Of a stretch of DNA of 64,000 nt, positions 53,647 through 63,591 are shown piece after piece; within the stretch, counting starts at the first letter, position 1; every line of letters starts with the position of its first letter. Source of the DNA: Paenibacillus sp. CC-CFT747 (GTDB lineage: Bacteria > Bacillota > Bacilli > Paenibacillales > NBRC-103111). The notes beneath the pieces were generated by a model. It had not been told where the DNA came from and searched no databases. It saw only the letters and a program-made list of their open reading frames with translations. Both the position numbers and the translations under genes were made by a program. The DNA lies in contig CP106741.1 in NCBI GenBank assembly GCA_030323305.1, forward strand, positions 3,402,001 to 3,466,000, read 5' to 3'.

Positions 53647-54639
53647 TTAAAGGGTAACGCGCACCCGCTCGTTGGCCGATTTCAGGCAGGCATCCAGCAC
53701 CTTCATGTTCAGTATGGCATCCTCAGCGGGGTAGGGCAGGTCGGCCTCTCCCCAGATGGCACGCGCCATGGTGTCTGCCTGCAGGGCATACTGGTTGAGC
53801 TGCGGGAATTCTTCCTCCCGTTCCCCGTCGCGCGTGAAGACCTTAAAGTTCGCCGGTCCGATAAAAGCGGAGGGAACCTCGATGCGGCCGTCGGTGCCGA
53901 CCACCTCCAGCGTGTTGCGGAAAGCCGCCCACATGCCGCAGTCGAAGGTCAGCGCGACGCCCTTCGAGAACTCCAGCAGCCCGGAGGCCATCATGTCCAC
54001 CTCATCGTGCTCGGGCGAGAGCAGGGCATGAACGGTAGCGGCCTGGGGCTCCTCACCCAGAATCAGCCTGGCGGCGCTGATCGGGTAGCAGCCCACGTCA
54101 TACAGCGAGCCTCCGCCCATGTACCGCTTGTAACGCACGTTGTTCGCGTCCTTTGCGTTATTGAACGTGAAGGTGCCGTGGATGCCGCGGATTTCCCCGA
54201 TCTCTCCGGCCTGGATGATTTCCTTCAGGCGGGTGTAGCGCGGGTGATACCGGTACATGAAAGCTTCGGCCAGCACCACGCCTGCTTTGGCGCACGCCTC
54301 CGCCATTTCCTCCGCTTCCTTGGCCGTCAAGGCCATAGGCTTCTCGCACAGCACATGCTTGCCGGCCTCGGCCGCCCGGATCGTCCATTCCTTGTGAAGG
54401 TGGTTGGGCAGCGGGATATACACGGCGTCGATGCTGCTGTCGGCGAGCAGCTCCTCGTAGCTTCCATAAGACACGGGGATATTCAGCTCCTCCGCCGCCC
54501 GTTTGGCCTTCTCGGCGTCCCGGCTCGCTAAGGCGGCGGTAACGCCCGTCTCCGATTCTTGAATGCCGGGAATGACGGCCCGTTTGGCAATGCCGGCGGC
54601 CCCTAGAATGCCCCATCTTATTTGACGTTCAGCACTCAT
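53647..54639 (-). CDS. Gfo/Idh/MocA family oxidoreductase
   Basis: 330 residues. N-terminal Rossmann domain WGILGAAGIAKRAVIPGIQE, YIPLPNHLHKEWTIRAAEAG and the family motif LCEKPMALT (Lys), then the C-terminal alpha/beta domain with YRYHPRYTRLKEIIQAGEIG and MGGGSLYDVGCYPISAARLI (Asp, His/Tyr region). Oxidises or epimerises a sugar-like substrate with NAD(P); the exact one is unknown. First of a two-gene operon with the aldo/keto reductase. Intact. Confidence 0.9.
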   Translation of the reverse strand: MSAERQIRWGILGAAGIAKRAVIPGIQESETGVTAALASRDAEKAKRAAEELNIPVSYGSYEELLADSSIDAVYIPLPNHLHKEWTIRAAEAGKHVLCEKPMALTAKEAEEMAEACAKAGVVLAEAFMYRYHPRYTRLKEIIQAGEIGEIRGIHGTFTFNNAKDANNVRYKRYMGGGSLYDVGCYPISAARLILGEEPQAATVHALLSPEHDEVDMMASGLLEFSKGVALTFDCGMWAAFRNTLEVVGTDGRIEVPSAFIGPANFKVFTRDGEREEEFPQLNQYALQADTMARAIWGEADLPYPAEDAILNMKVLDACLKSANERVRVTL

Positions 54640-54761
54640 TCACATCTCGCTCCTTTGTCGGGTTTGGGTTTGATGCCATTATATAAGGCATGTCCGAAGA
54701 TGGATATAACAATATTTTCAGCGGGATATAAGCATTTTTGAAAGGGGACCGCTTAGGCGCA

Positions 54762-54796
54762 CAAAAAAGGGACCTGCAGCATCGGGCCGCAGGTCC
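54762..54796 (-). terminator. Terminator (minus strand)
   Basis: GGACCTGC (54770-54777) pairs with GCAGGTCC (54789-54796); on the minus strand it is followed by CTTTTTT. Serves the HATPase fragment and GGDEF-EAL gene read leftward. Confidence 0.75.
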
Positions 54797-54866
54797 AAAG
54801 TATATGTTTTAAAAGGGGGTCATAAGTAGTATAGGCGATGAACATTAACGGGGGATTAACGGTTCA

Positions 54867-55220
54867 TTACCGTTGTGTTACATTTTGTGCGAAGCTGCCA
54901 GGATAAGCCGACGGAATCGTAAAGCTGAACATCGTGCCGTCTCCCGGGTGGGACGAGGCGGATATGGTGCCGCCCATGAGCTCCAAGAGCGTTTTGCAGA
55001 TGGACAAGCCCAGCCCGGTTCCGCCGAAGCGATGAGAGGGAGAATTGATCTGCGTGAAGGGCTGGAACAGGTAGCCCATCTTATCCTCCGGAATGCCGAT
55101 CCCGGAAACTTCGACGACGAATTCGAGATCGAAGGCGGGGCCGGCTTCGTTCCGTTGGTAGACATACACCTTCACGCCGCCGGCTTCGGTAAATTTGATC
55201 ACCCTCGGTGTGAACAGCAT
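54867..55220 (-). pseudogene. Orphan C-terminal histidine-kinase ATPase fragment
   Basis: 117 codons encode only the last part of a HATPase domain: VIKFTEAGG (end of the N box), VEVSGIGIPEDK (G1, with Val where the metal/ATP Asp is expected), the F box LFQPFTQI and G2 GGTGLGLSICKTLLELMGG. There is no HisKA, no dimerisation part and no full N box. It begins 35 bases after the GGDEF-EAL stop with no good RBS. It resembles the tail of a hybrid kinase left after a deletion, and D-to-V in G1 argues that it is non-functional. Confidence 0.65.
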
Positions 55221-55255
55221 GGGCGGACAAGACTGGGGGACAGGGGAGGCGGAAG

Positions 55256-57663
55256 CTAAAGGCAGCTCGATTGAAAGCCGGCGGACGGCGGTAACGATTG
55301 CTGCTCCAGAAGCTGCCGGAATTCGGCTGCGGGAACGGGAGGACTGTAGCAGTAGCCCTGTACCTGAACACAGCCCAGCGAGGCCAGCAAATCCGCCTGC
55401 TCCAGCGTCTCGACGCCTTCTGCGATAACCTGAAGCGACAGCAGCCGGGCCATGCTGATGATCGTTTCCACGATTGCCCGGCTGCCCGTCTCCAGCTGGC
55501 GGACGAAGGATTGGTCGATCTTCAAGATGTCGATCGGCAGCTTGGTCAAGTAGCTTAAGGAGCTGTAGCCCGTGCCAAAGTCGTCCATGCTGATGGAAAG
55601 ACCGAGCAGCTTGAACTGATGCAGCCTTTGGATCGAACGCTCCTCGTTATGCATCATCATGCTTTCGGTGACCTCCAGCTCGAGATAGCGGGCCTCGAGC
55701 CCGCTTTTGCCCAGGGCTTCCGTAACGGTGGTGATAATGGTGCTTTGCGACAGATGGGAGGGAGACAGGTTAACGGAGATCGGAATAGCGGGAAGCCCTT
55801 CCTCCTGCCACCGCTTGTTCTGGCGACAGGCCTCCTCCATAATCCAACGCTCCAGCTCGACGATTACCCCGGTCTCCTCGGCTACCGGAATGAAGCGGGC
55901 GGGAGAAACAAGCCCAAGCCGGGGATGACGCCAGCGCAGCAGGGCTTCGCCTCCTATTACCGCGGAGGTGCTGTGATCGACCTTCGGCTGGTAGTAGGCT
56001 TCCATTTCCCCGCGCTCCAAGGCCCTTCTCAAGTCGTTTTCCAGCAAAATGTCCGCGAGATCGGCGGCTTTCATCGTGTTCTCATAGAAATGGAAGTGCT
56101 GGGCCCCGTTCCGCTTGGATTCGTACATGGCGAGGTCCGCCTTCTTCATGAGCTCGTCGGGCTCCGTTCCGTCCTTTGGAAAAAACGCAACCCCGAGGCT
56201 GGCCGACAGGATAACCTCCTGCCCCATGACGAGTAGAGGCTGTCCGAACAACCCCACAATCTTCCTTAATAGAGGCTGAAGAAGCATCTTGTCTGCCGTA
56301 CCGTCCGCCAAAATGACGAACTCGTCCCCGCCGAGCCGGGCCAGAATGCTGCTCTTGGGGAGAAGCTGCCGCAGCTTGGAGGCGGCATCCGTAATCAGCT
56401 GGTCGCCGAAGCTGTGGCCGAAGAGGTCGTTGACCTTTTTGAACCGGTCGAGGTCGACATAGATCACGGCGAAGCCGGTCAGCGCTTCGGCGGCGCGGGC
56501 GGCCAATTCATTCATGAAATAACGGCGGTTCGGCAGCCCGGTCAGTTCGTCGTGGTAGGCGAGATGGTGAATGCGGTTCTGGTAGGCTTTGGCATCCTCG
56601 ATATCTTTGACCACCGCGTAGACACCGGCTACCTTGTTATCCATAATGATCGGAATGGTCGTCACCCGGACGGAGAACGCCGTCCCTGATTTTTCCGCAG
56701 CCAGGTTTCGTACGTGTCGTCCTGCAGCTGCGTAGCCGCGCGAACATCCTCCGGAAGCGTTAAGCAGACGCCCGGGAGAAGCGCGGAGAGGGACTGTCCG
56801 ACGAGCTCGGCTTCCTCGTATCCCGACATCCCTGCCGAAGAAGTGTTGGCTTGGAGAATGAGGCCTTCCCGGTTCAAGGCGAGCACTCCGTCCGGGTTGT
56901 GGCGGAACAAGGAATGATAATACCGCTCCGTTTCTTCGCGTTTCTCGATTTCCCGCAGCCGGACCTTCTCGCCGTATGTGTCGGGAACGAGCAGCAGAGC
57001 CACCCAGCAGGCCGCCTGAAGGGAGAAGGGGATCAGGGAGGAGTTGAAATTCAAGGGAAGGTTCGCCGCCTGCGGGTCGATCATCGATATGGTGATGAGC
57101 AGCGGATTGATGGTGAGGGCCACCCCGATAAAGAAAGCCCCCGCGTACAGCCAATTCCGGTATCTCGGCTCGGACGATTCCCGGCTCAGCAGAATAAGAA
57201 GCCTCAAGGCGGAGAAGGAGATGCCGAGCGACAAGCTGATCGTCAGCACAAAAGCGGAGAGATTCAGAGAAAGCTGGCTTTCCTTATCGAAGATAAGCAA
57301 GTGATACAGAATTTCAAACACAACGAAATACACCGCCGCCAAGGTGCCTTTGCGCAGGAACAGGCCGGTGTTGAACGTTTGGATGGTAAACAGGCGGCGG
57401 ATATATTTCTTGGTTCCGAATGCCTCTGCCACGGCCAGCAGGATCAGAAACAAGTGTTTCCACGGTGGGAGGGAGGAGTTTACACCCAAAGCAAACAGAA
57501 AGTGATAGCTCCAGAAGGAGAACGGAAGAAAGAACAGCAGAAGGAGATTGTGGAAGCGGTCGTCCAATTTGCCGGTCTTGTGCAGATAACGGACATACAT
57601 AGGCGCGATAAGGGCTCCGAAGACGGAGTTGAAATAGGCCGTGATGAAAAAATTCCAGTTCAT
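55256..57663 (-). CDS. Membrane GGDEF-EAL protein (PAS, cyclic di-GMP turnover), frameshifted
   Basis: About 802 residues after repair. Six or seven N-terminal membrane segments (about 1-225), a PAS domain (HNPDGVLALNREGLILQANT, about 260-360), GGDEF domain with RLGGDEFVIL (about 440), and EAL domain with GGEALLRWRHP, ISVNLSPSHL, LELEVTES, MDDFGTGYSSL, LKIDQSFV and AEGVET, so the phosphodiesterase residues look complete. There is no RxxD inhibitory site before GGDEF. Adding one A to the AAAAA run (56690-56694) joins LRKKSGTAFSVRV. Start 57663 behind GAGGGTGG. It could make or break cyclic di-GMP. Confidence 0.87.
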
Positions 57664-57836
57664 GTCCACCCTCTTTTCCGAGCCGGCCAGTGAAAGAGTC
57701 TTAAAAGGGGCCGCAGCAGGGCCCATTTTTACCGGTCTGGGACTATTGTACTATGAGGGGCGGCTGGAATCTATCGAAAATTTTGCAGAAGCTGGAAGTT
57801 CGGAAACCAGCTTCCTTGCCCGGACGGAGGGGAAGC

Positions 57837-60152
57837 TTAATCCGCTCTCCCGTATTTCTCCCGGTACTGGCCGGGGGTCATGTCCTCCTGTTTGCGGAAG
57901 GAACGGATGAAGTTCTGGGAGTTAAGGTACTGGAGCCGCTCCGCGATTTCCTTGATGGTCATGTCCGTTTCCTTCAGCCATTTCTTGGCCATGTGGAGCC
58001 GGTAGGAAAGAAGATATTCGCTGAACGTCTGGTTGGTTTCCTTGCGGAAGACCCCGCTCAAATAATTGGCGTTGTAATGAAGCTCCGCCGCACACGACTC
58101 GATGGTCAAATTCGTATCATAATGGTTGACGATCCTGTCGATGACCTGCTCGGAGATGTTGCGGTACTGCGAGTTCCGGCGTTCCCGGAAGATAGCGATA
58201 AGGGGAAGCAGCAGGCGCTTCCGGAACCAGGCCTCCATCTCGTCGGCGAGCTGAATGCGGTTAAGCTCCTCATAGAGCGAGCTGCCGCCGGTATCCAGCT
58301 GGTGCAGGGAAATGCCGGATTCCTGCATGACTCCGAGCAGCTTGTTGAGCAGGCGGTTGACCGACACCTGGTATTCCTGCAAGGTGAGCTCGTGCCGGAA
58401 AACCGCCAGCATGAACCGGCCGAGGAGGACAAGGGCGGGTTCTTCCTCCGCCAGCGTAATCGCGTCCACGAGCTCACTCTCCAAGCCGCTTGGGTAGTCG
58501 ATGGCGAGCTGGTGGCGTCCGCTGTTGACGTCCGCATACTGGATGATAACGCTGCTGCCGAGCTGAATGCGCTGCTTGAGCGCCTCGTGTCCTTCCCGGT
58601 AGGCGATAGAAGCGGCCCGTACCTCCTCGAACGGAAGACTGAGGCCGATGCTGATCCCGAGTTTCAGCACCTCGCGCACCTTTTGCTGAATGGATTCGGT
58701 CGTCCGGTACAAATAGTCGGCGAAGGCTTCCTTGTCCGGCTCCGCCGTTCCGATGAGGGTCACCTGCGTCTGCTCGATGAAGATAGGCGGGAACCGGGTT
58801 TCCGGAGGAATGAGCTCCTCGATCATATTGTTGATCGCAAAGAGCAGCAGATCGGAATCCTCTTTGCCGTAATGGGTCTTCTCCAGCGAATCGATCTGAA
58901 GCGTCAGCACGGCCATGTACGTCCAGCTTCCGGCTTTCTCGCCGAGACCGAACAGCTCCAGCTTCTCGGCCAGGTCGCTTCGTCTTACCGAGCCTTGGTA
59001 AAGGCGGAGCAGGAAGAAGGTCCGGGCCTGCTGCAGATGGTGCTGCACCTCATGCTCCAGTGCCGAATTGGATTGATACAGCGCCTGCATGCGGTCTCCG
59101 ATGATTTCGAATTCGTTCGCTTTCCTGCCGTTCTCCTTGCCCGGAAGCCTTTCGGCGAGCTGGTTCATCAACCGGCCGATGGGAGAATACATGCGCCTCG
59201 ATCCGATCAGCGTGACGCCGACAAAGGTCAGGATGATGAGGACGCAGACCAGAATCGTATAGTTGGCGATTTTCTTTGTGTCCATCAGCAGGCGGTCCAG
59301 GGAGATCACGGACACATAAATCCAGCCGTTAAAATCGCTTTTCAAATAAGTCGCGGTATAACGTTCCCCGTTCCGGCTTGTCTCAAATTGTCCCGAGGCA
59401 TGGGAGAGGACGCTCATGTCGGGAAGGAAGCCCGTATCCGCCGCATATTGGCCGATCAGGGCCGGATTGGAATGATACTGCAGCTGCCCCCGCTCGTCCA
59501 GGATCATGACGGTTTCCGACGGCTGCGGGGTATAGTGGAGAATATCCGCGATTCCGCACGCCGACAGGTTGGCATAGGCGAGCCCGTCCTTCTCCAGCGC
59601 CTTCACGGGGAGCTTCTTGATCAGGCTGATCGTGTAGGGACAAGAGATGGCGTTGGCTTTCTCTTCGCTGTAGAACCACACGGTGGGATTCAGCATCCAG
59701 GTAGTCTCCCGGGGCATGAGCCTCTCCCCGTAAATCTGGGCATGGTGGAGATATTCGTCGAACCGGTAATAGCCGGAATTTTTGATCATCCAATTCTTCT
59801 GAAAGTTGATGATCACGACATCGTCGAGCTTCGTATAGAAGGACTGGGTGCTGCTGATTTCCTTGCGGAGGCTGTTGTACATCTCAAAATGGTCCGGAGC
59901 GTAGGGCTCGTTTAAGGCTTTGGCCATCGTATTCGAATTGATCAGCTGATTGAGGGCGTGGTTGATCGTCAGCAGGGTCTCCTCCACCTTGGAATTCATC
60001 TGGCCGAGCAGCTGGGCCTGGCTCCGGTTCACTTGTTTCTGAAACTCCTTGGCCGATTGCTGGTAAGAAATGAACCCGAGGAAGAGGACGGGCAGTGTGC
60101 AGAGGATACAGCCGAACACGATCATTTTGGTAAAGAAGCTGATAGGACGCAT
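57837..60152 (-). CDS. Membrane-bound Cache-type AraC-family regulator
   Basis: 771 residues, intact. First membrane helix MIVFGCILCTLPVLFLGF (about 10-27), a Cache-like extracytoplasmic domain of about 250 residues, a second helix YTILVCVLIILTFVGVTLIG (about 295-315), a coiled linker, a middle domain and a C-terminal AraC HTH (IESCAAELHYNANYLSGVFR; IKEIAERLQYLNSQNFIRSF, ending PGQYREKY). Paenibacillus genomes carry many such regulators beside sugar ABC transporters. It is divergent from two binding-protein genes and probably activates them after sensing a sugar outside the cell. Confidence 0.9.
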   Translation of the reverse strand: MRPISFFTKMIVFGCILCTLPVLFLGFISYQQSAKEFQKQVNRSQAQLLGQMNSKVEETLLTINHALNQLINSNTMAKALNEPYAPDHFEMYNSLRKEISSTQSFYTKLDDVVIINFQKNWMIKNSGYYRFDEYLHHAQIYGERLMPRETTWMLNPTVWFYSEEKANAISCPYTISLIKKLPVKALEKDGLAYANLSACGIADILHYTPQPSETVMILDERGQLQYHSNPALIGQYAADTGFLPDMSVLSHASGQFETSRNGERYTATYLKSDFNGWIYVSVISLDRLLMDTKKIANYTILVCVLIILTFVGVTLIGSRRMYSPIGRLMNQLAERLPGKENGRKANEFEIIGDRMQALYQSNSALEHEVQHHLQQARTFFLLRLYQGSVRRSDLAEKLELFGLGEKAGSWTYMAVLTLQIDSLEKTHYGKEDSDLLLFAINNMIEELIPPETRFPPIFIEQTQVTLIGTAEPDKEAFADYLYRTTESIQQKVREVLKLGISIGLSLPFEEVRAASIAYREGHEALKQRIQLGSSVIIQYADVNSGRHQLAIDYPSGLESELVDAITLAEEEPALVLLGRFMLAVFRHELTLQEYQVSVNRLLNKLLGVMQESGISLHQLDTGGSSLYEELNRIQLADEMEAWFRKRLLLPLIAIFRERRNSQYRNISEQVIDRIVNHYDTNLTIESCAAELHYNANYLSGVFRKETNQTFSEYLLSYRLHMAKKWLKETDMTIKEIAERLQYLNSQNFIRSFRKQEDMTPGQYREKYGRAD

Positions 60153-60205
60153 CCGTGTCCCCTTTCCCGTTGAGATATCGCTTACATTGTAACAAGAGTA
60201 AGGGG

Positions 60206-60234
60206 TTGGGGCAACGCGGAACTTGAGGTATAAT
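60206..60234 (+). promoter_or_regulatory. Sigma-A promoter of the first solute-binding-protein gene
   Basis: TTGGGG (60206-60211), 17-base spacer, perfect TATAAT (60229-60234). It lies inside a possible coding start at 60233 and so rules that start out. Confidence 0.7.
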
Positions 60235-60277
60235 GCGTAATATCAAACGGCCAATGGAGAAGGAGGCGGGGGATGGC

Positions 60278-61801
60278 ATGAGGGCAGGAGCGGCTCTGGG
60301 TGCAGCGGGAAAGGTGGCGATCGGGCTTCTTGCCTTGGCTTTGAGCGGCTGCACCGGGGAAGAACGAACCCATCCCGAGCGGACGGATGCCTTACCCGTC
60401 AGCCTGATGGTAACGCTGCATCAACCAAGCGAGCCTTCCCGTGAGATGCTCGATATCTTCAACCGGATGATCGGAGCGGAGCTGCAGATCGATTGGGTGC
60501 CGAGCGACATCTACCGGGAGAAGCTGCTCAATGCGGTGGAGACGAATACGCTGAAGAAGGTGACCGGGGTCAACGAATCCGATTATTATCTTCTCAAAAA
60601 TGCCATTCGCTCCGAAATGTTCTGGGAAATCGGCCCGTTCCTGGACGCTTACCCCAATCTCAGCAAGCTGGACCCGAAGGTGCTCCGGCAGACGGCGGTA
60701 GACGGGAAGCTCTACGGATTGTATTCGGAGAGGTGGCCTTCCCGGCAGGGCCTCATCATCCGAAAGGACTGGATGGATAAGCTTGGGCTCCGCCCTCCCG
60801 AGACGACGGACGAGCTGTATACGCTGCTGAGCCGGTTTACGAAGGACGATCCGGACGGCAATGGCAAGGCGGACACCTATGGGCTTACGGACCGGAACGA
60901 CCTGATCTATGGGGCGTTCAAAACCTTCTCCTCGTACTTCGGGACCCCCAACAACTGGACCTTGTCCAATGGACGGCCGCAGCCGGATTTCATGACGGGG
61001 GCTTACCTCGATACGATGGATTACATGAAGAAGCTGTACGACGAGGGCTTGATCAACCGGGATTTTGCCGTGACGAGCAAGCAGATTCAGCGGTACCGTT
61101 TCCTGACGGGCCAAGCGGGGGTCATGGTTGGGGCCATGGATGACGCTCCCCGGCTGCAGGACGAGCTGAAGCGCATCCAGCCCAACGCCGAGCTCGCGCT
61201 CGTCAACCGGATCGAAGGGCCCCAGGGCTTCGGCATCTGGTCCATTCCGGATTACAGCGGCATCTTCCTCTTCTCCAAGCGGGCCATCCCGACGGAGAGC
61301 GAGCTCAAGCGCATCCTGGCTGTCTATGACCGGATGCTGGAGCCCGGGCCGACCAATTTCCTCCGGTATGGCATTCAAGACAAGCATTACAAGGTCATCG
61401 AAGGCAAGGTCGCTCCCGAACCAGGCATGAACGAGGACCGGAACGCCAACGTGCTGCCGTTCTACTCCCTGATGATTCAGAACATCAGCAATCCCGGCTT
61501 GCTCCGGCTCAGCGATAAAGGACAGCAGCCGCTTGTCGTATTGGCCCAGAGGCTGACCGACGACAATGGAAAGCATCTGATCCGCGATCCGATGCTCGGG
61601 CTCTCTTCTCCTACGTATGATGCGAAAGGGACGGAATTATCGGACATCATCACGAATGCCACGTATCATTACATTCTCGGCCAGCTGGACCGCAAGGGCT
61701 TCGAGGAGCAAGTGAAGCTGTGGCGCCAGGCTGGCGGAGACAAGGTCATGGAAGAGCTGGCGCAGGCTCATGCGGCCAAGCCCGGGGAAGCCACTAAATA
61801 A
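60278..61801 (+). CDS. Extracellular solute-binding lipoprotein, LplA-like (copy 1)
   Basis: 507 residues. Signal GKVAIGLLALALSGCTGEE (lipobox Cys about 25), then a family 1 binding protein of the large Paenibacillus type: EMFWEIGPFLDAYPNLSKLD, GLTDRNDLIYGAFKTFSSYF, PDFMTGAYLDTMDYMKKLYD. Start 60278 follows GAAGGAGGCGGGGG; ATG 60254 is possible. It is paralogous to the next gene, but the early segment reads NTLKKVTGVNE where the paralog has the common TGSLPQVAWL. It ends in a strong terminator and so is transcribed alone. Its ligand may differ, or it may serve the neighbouring Cache sensor. Confidence 0.82.
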   Translation: MRAGAALGAAGKVAIGLLALALSGCTGEERTHPERTDALPVSLMVTLHQPSEPSREMLDIFNRMIGAELQIDWVPSDIYREKLLNAVETNTLKKVTGVNESDYYLLKNAIRSEMFWEIGPFLDAYPNLSKLDPKVLRQTAVDGKLYGLYSERWPSRQGLIIRKDWMDKLGLRPPETTDELYTLLSRFTKDDPDGNGKADTYGLTDRNDLIYGAFKTFSSYFGTPNNWTLSNGRPQPDFMTGAYLDTMDYMKKLYDEGLINRDFAVTSKQIQRYRFLTGQAGVMVGAMDDAPRLQDELKRIQPNAELALVNRIEGPQGFGIWSIPDYSGIFLFSKRAIPTESELKRILAVYDRMLEPGPTNFLRYGIQDKHYKVIEGKVAPEPGMNEDRNANVLPFYSLMIQNISNPGLLRLSDKGQQPLVVLAQRLTDDNGKHLIRDPMLGLSSPTYDAKGTELSDIITNATYHYILGQLDRKGFEEQVKLWRQAGGDKVMEELAQAHAAKPGEATK

Positions 61802-61804
61802 AGC

Positions 61805-61837
61805 AAGCCGCCGATCTCGCGGATCGGCGGCTTTTTT
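61805..61837 (+). terminator. Rho-independent terminator
   Basis: GCCGCCGATC (61807-61816) pairs with GATCGGCGGC (61822-61831), then TTTTTT. Confidence 0.9.
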
Positions 61838-61995
61838 CATGGCATCACAGGCATAATCATTACCTCAGATCGCCTGGAAAACCGCGGAACGGCCGGCTTT
61901 CTGCCCCTTCTGCTGAGGGAATGATTGTTTACGTCATCCACGCCGGGACGTAGGCTCAAAGGGAAGCTTCACATTACCCAAAGGGGAAACGAGCA

Positions 61996-63522
61996 ATGGT
62001 ATCCACCAAACGGCTGGTTAAATGGACAAGTACGGCAAGCGCCATCGTCTTGGCCGCTTCGGCCTTGGCAGGCTGCGGGAGCAAGGAAACAGGCGGCGCC
62101 GCCGGATCGGGCACAAGCCCCAATCCGTCGGATAACGCGCCCCTCAAGATCACCATGATGGCCGATCTTCATACGCCCGAGGTGCCTTCCGACGAAGTGC
62201 TTAAAGCTCTGGAAGAGAAAACCAATGCGAGATTCACCGTACAATGGGTGCCGGACGGCAACTATGACGAGAAGTTCCAGGCGGCACTCGCCACCGGATC
62301 GCTTCCGCAGGTGGCGTGGCTGAAGAACGCCGCCTCCGTGGCGCTTGTGCGCAGTGCCATCGAAAGCGGCCAATTCTGGGAAGTCGGCCCGTATTTAAAG
62401 GATTACAAAAACTTGAGCAAGCTGAACGGGAACACCCTCAACAACACCAAGATCAACGGCAAAATCTACTCGCTCTACCAGGAGAGGGATTTGGCCCGCT
62501 CCGGGGTGATTTACCGGAAGGATTGGGCAGATAAGCTCGGCATCGCCGAGCCGAAGACAACCGACGACCTCTATACCATGCTGAAGAAATTCAAGGAGGC
62601 GGATCTGGGCGGAGGCGGAAACACCATCGGGCTCGCCGACCGGAACGATCTTGTCTACGGGTCCTTCAAGGCGCTGAGCTCCTGGTTCGGAACCCCGAAC
62701 AACTGGGGCGTGGAGAACGGCAAGCTCGTTCCCGACTTCATGACCAAAGGGTACCTGGATACGATGAAATTCCTCAAGAAGCTCTACAGCGAAGGGCTGA
62801 TCAATAAGGACTTTCCAGTTACGAGCAAGGCGGACCAGCAGAATCTGATGTACACGGGCAAGGCCGGGGTCTACATCGGCAACATGCCGGACGTCAAGAC
62901 CATGCAGGAGAAGACGGTGAAGAACGTGCCGGGGGCCCAATTTGACGTCACGAATACCATCAACGGCCCGGATGGAAAGCCGGGGCTTTGGTCGCTGCCG
63001 GGTTACGGCTCGCTGATGCTGTTCCCGAAATCGTCGGTGAAAACCGAGGCCGACCTGAAGAAGCTGCTGGCGGTGTTCGACAAGTTCTTTGACCCGGAGG
63101 TGGCCGACCTTCTCAAATACGGAATCGAAGGCAAGCATTATACGAAGAAGGACGGCAAGGTGGTTCCGGACAGCGACGTCAAAAAACTCGAAAAGGAAGC
63201 CACCCCGTACCTGGGAATGGCGCTGGCTGACACCACGAACATCACCCCCTCGTTCTATACGCTCCCGGTGATGGAGAAGGCTAACACGCTGGTCAAGGCC
63301 GCCGAGAAGTTCGCCATTGCCGATCCGGCCGCTCCGCTTGCTTCTAAGACGGCGATCGAGAAGGGCAACCGGCTGCAGGATATCATCAAGGACGGCACGT
63401 ATCAGTTCATTCTGGGCAAGATCGATGAGAAGGGCTTCCAAGACGTCATCAAGAAGTGGCAGGACCAAGGTGGGGCCCAGATCATTTCGGAATACAACGC
63501 GGAGTATGCCAAGGGCAAATAA
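61996..63522 (+). CDS. Extracellular solute-binding lipoprotein, LplA-like (copy 2)
   Basis: 508 residues. Signal IVLAASALAGCGSKETGG (Cys about 26). FQAALATGSLPQVAWLKNAA, GQFWEVGPYLKDYKNLSKLN, GLADRNDLVYGSFKALSSWF and PDFMTKGYLDTMKFLKKLYS follow the same order as copy 1. Binding protein of an oligosaccharide ABC importer of the LplABC/YtcQ type, anchored outside the membrane. The permease gene starts 69 bases downstream. RBS AAGGGGAAACG. Confidence 0.88.
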   Translation: MVSTKRLVKWTSTASAIVLAASALAGCGSKETGGAAGSGTSPNPSDNAPLKITMMADLHTPEVPSDEVLKALEEKTNARFTVQWVPDGNYDEKFQAALATGSLPQVAWLKNAASVALVRSAIESGQFWEVGPYLKDYKNLSKLNGNTLNNTKINGKIYSLYQERDLARSGVIYRKDWADKLGIAEPKTTDDLYTMLKKFKEADLGGGGNTIGLADRNDLVYGSFKALSSWFGTPNNWGVENGKLVPDFMTKGYLDTMKFLKKLYSEGLINKDFPVTSKADQQNLMYTGKAGVYIGNMPDVKTMQEKTVKNVPGAQFDVTNTINGPDGKPGLWSLPGYGSLMLFPKSSVKTEADLKKLLAVFDKFFDPEVADLLKYGIEGKHYTKKDGKVVPDSDVKKLEKEATPYLGMALADTTNITPSFYTLPVMEKANTLVKAAEKFAIADPAAPLASKTAIEKGNRLQDIIKDGTYQFILGKIDEKGFQDVIKKWQDQGGAQIISEYNAEYAKGK

Positions 63523-63591
63523 GGAGAAGGACGGAGAAAGGAAGGTCCCCGCCGGGCCTTCCCTTCCATCCGAGAGGAGGAGGAATAGATA

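Noticed and set aside
57753..59915. Long open frame of 720 codons on the + strand
   Set aside because: It is antisense to the intact Cache-AraC gene, has no RBS and no family motifs. Long shadow frames are expected in GC-rich DNA.
60233..60277. Earlier start (60233) of the first solute-binding protein
   Set aside because: The ATG lies within the TATAAT box of a good promoter, so it would precede the transcript.
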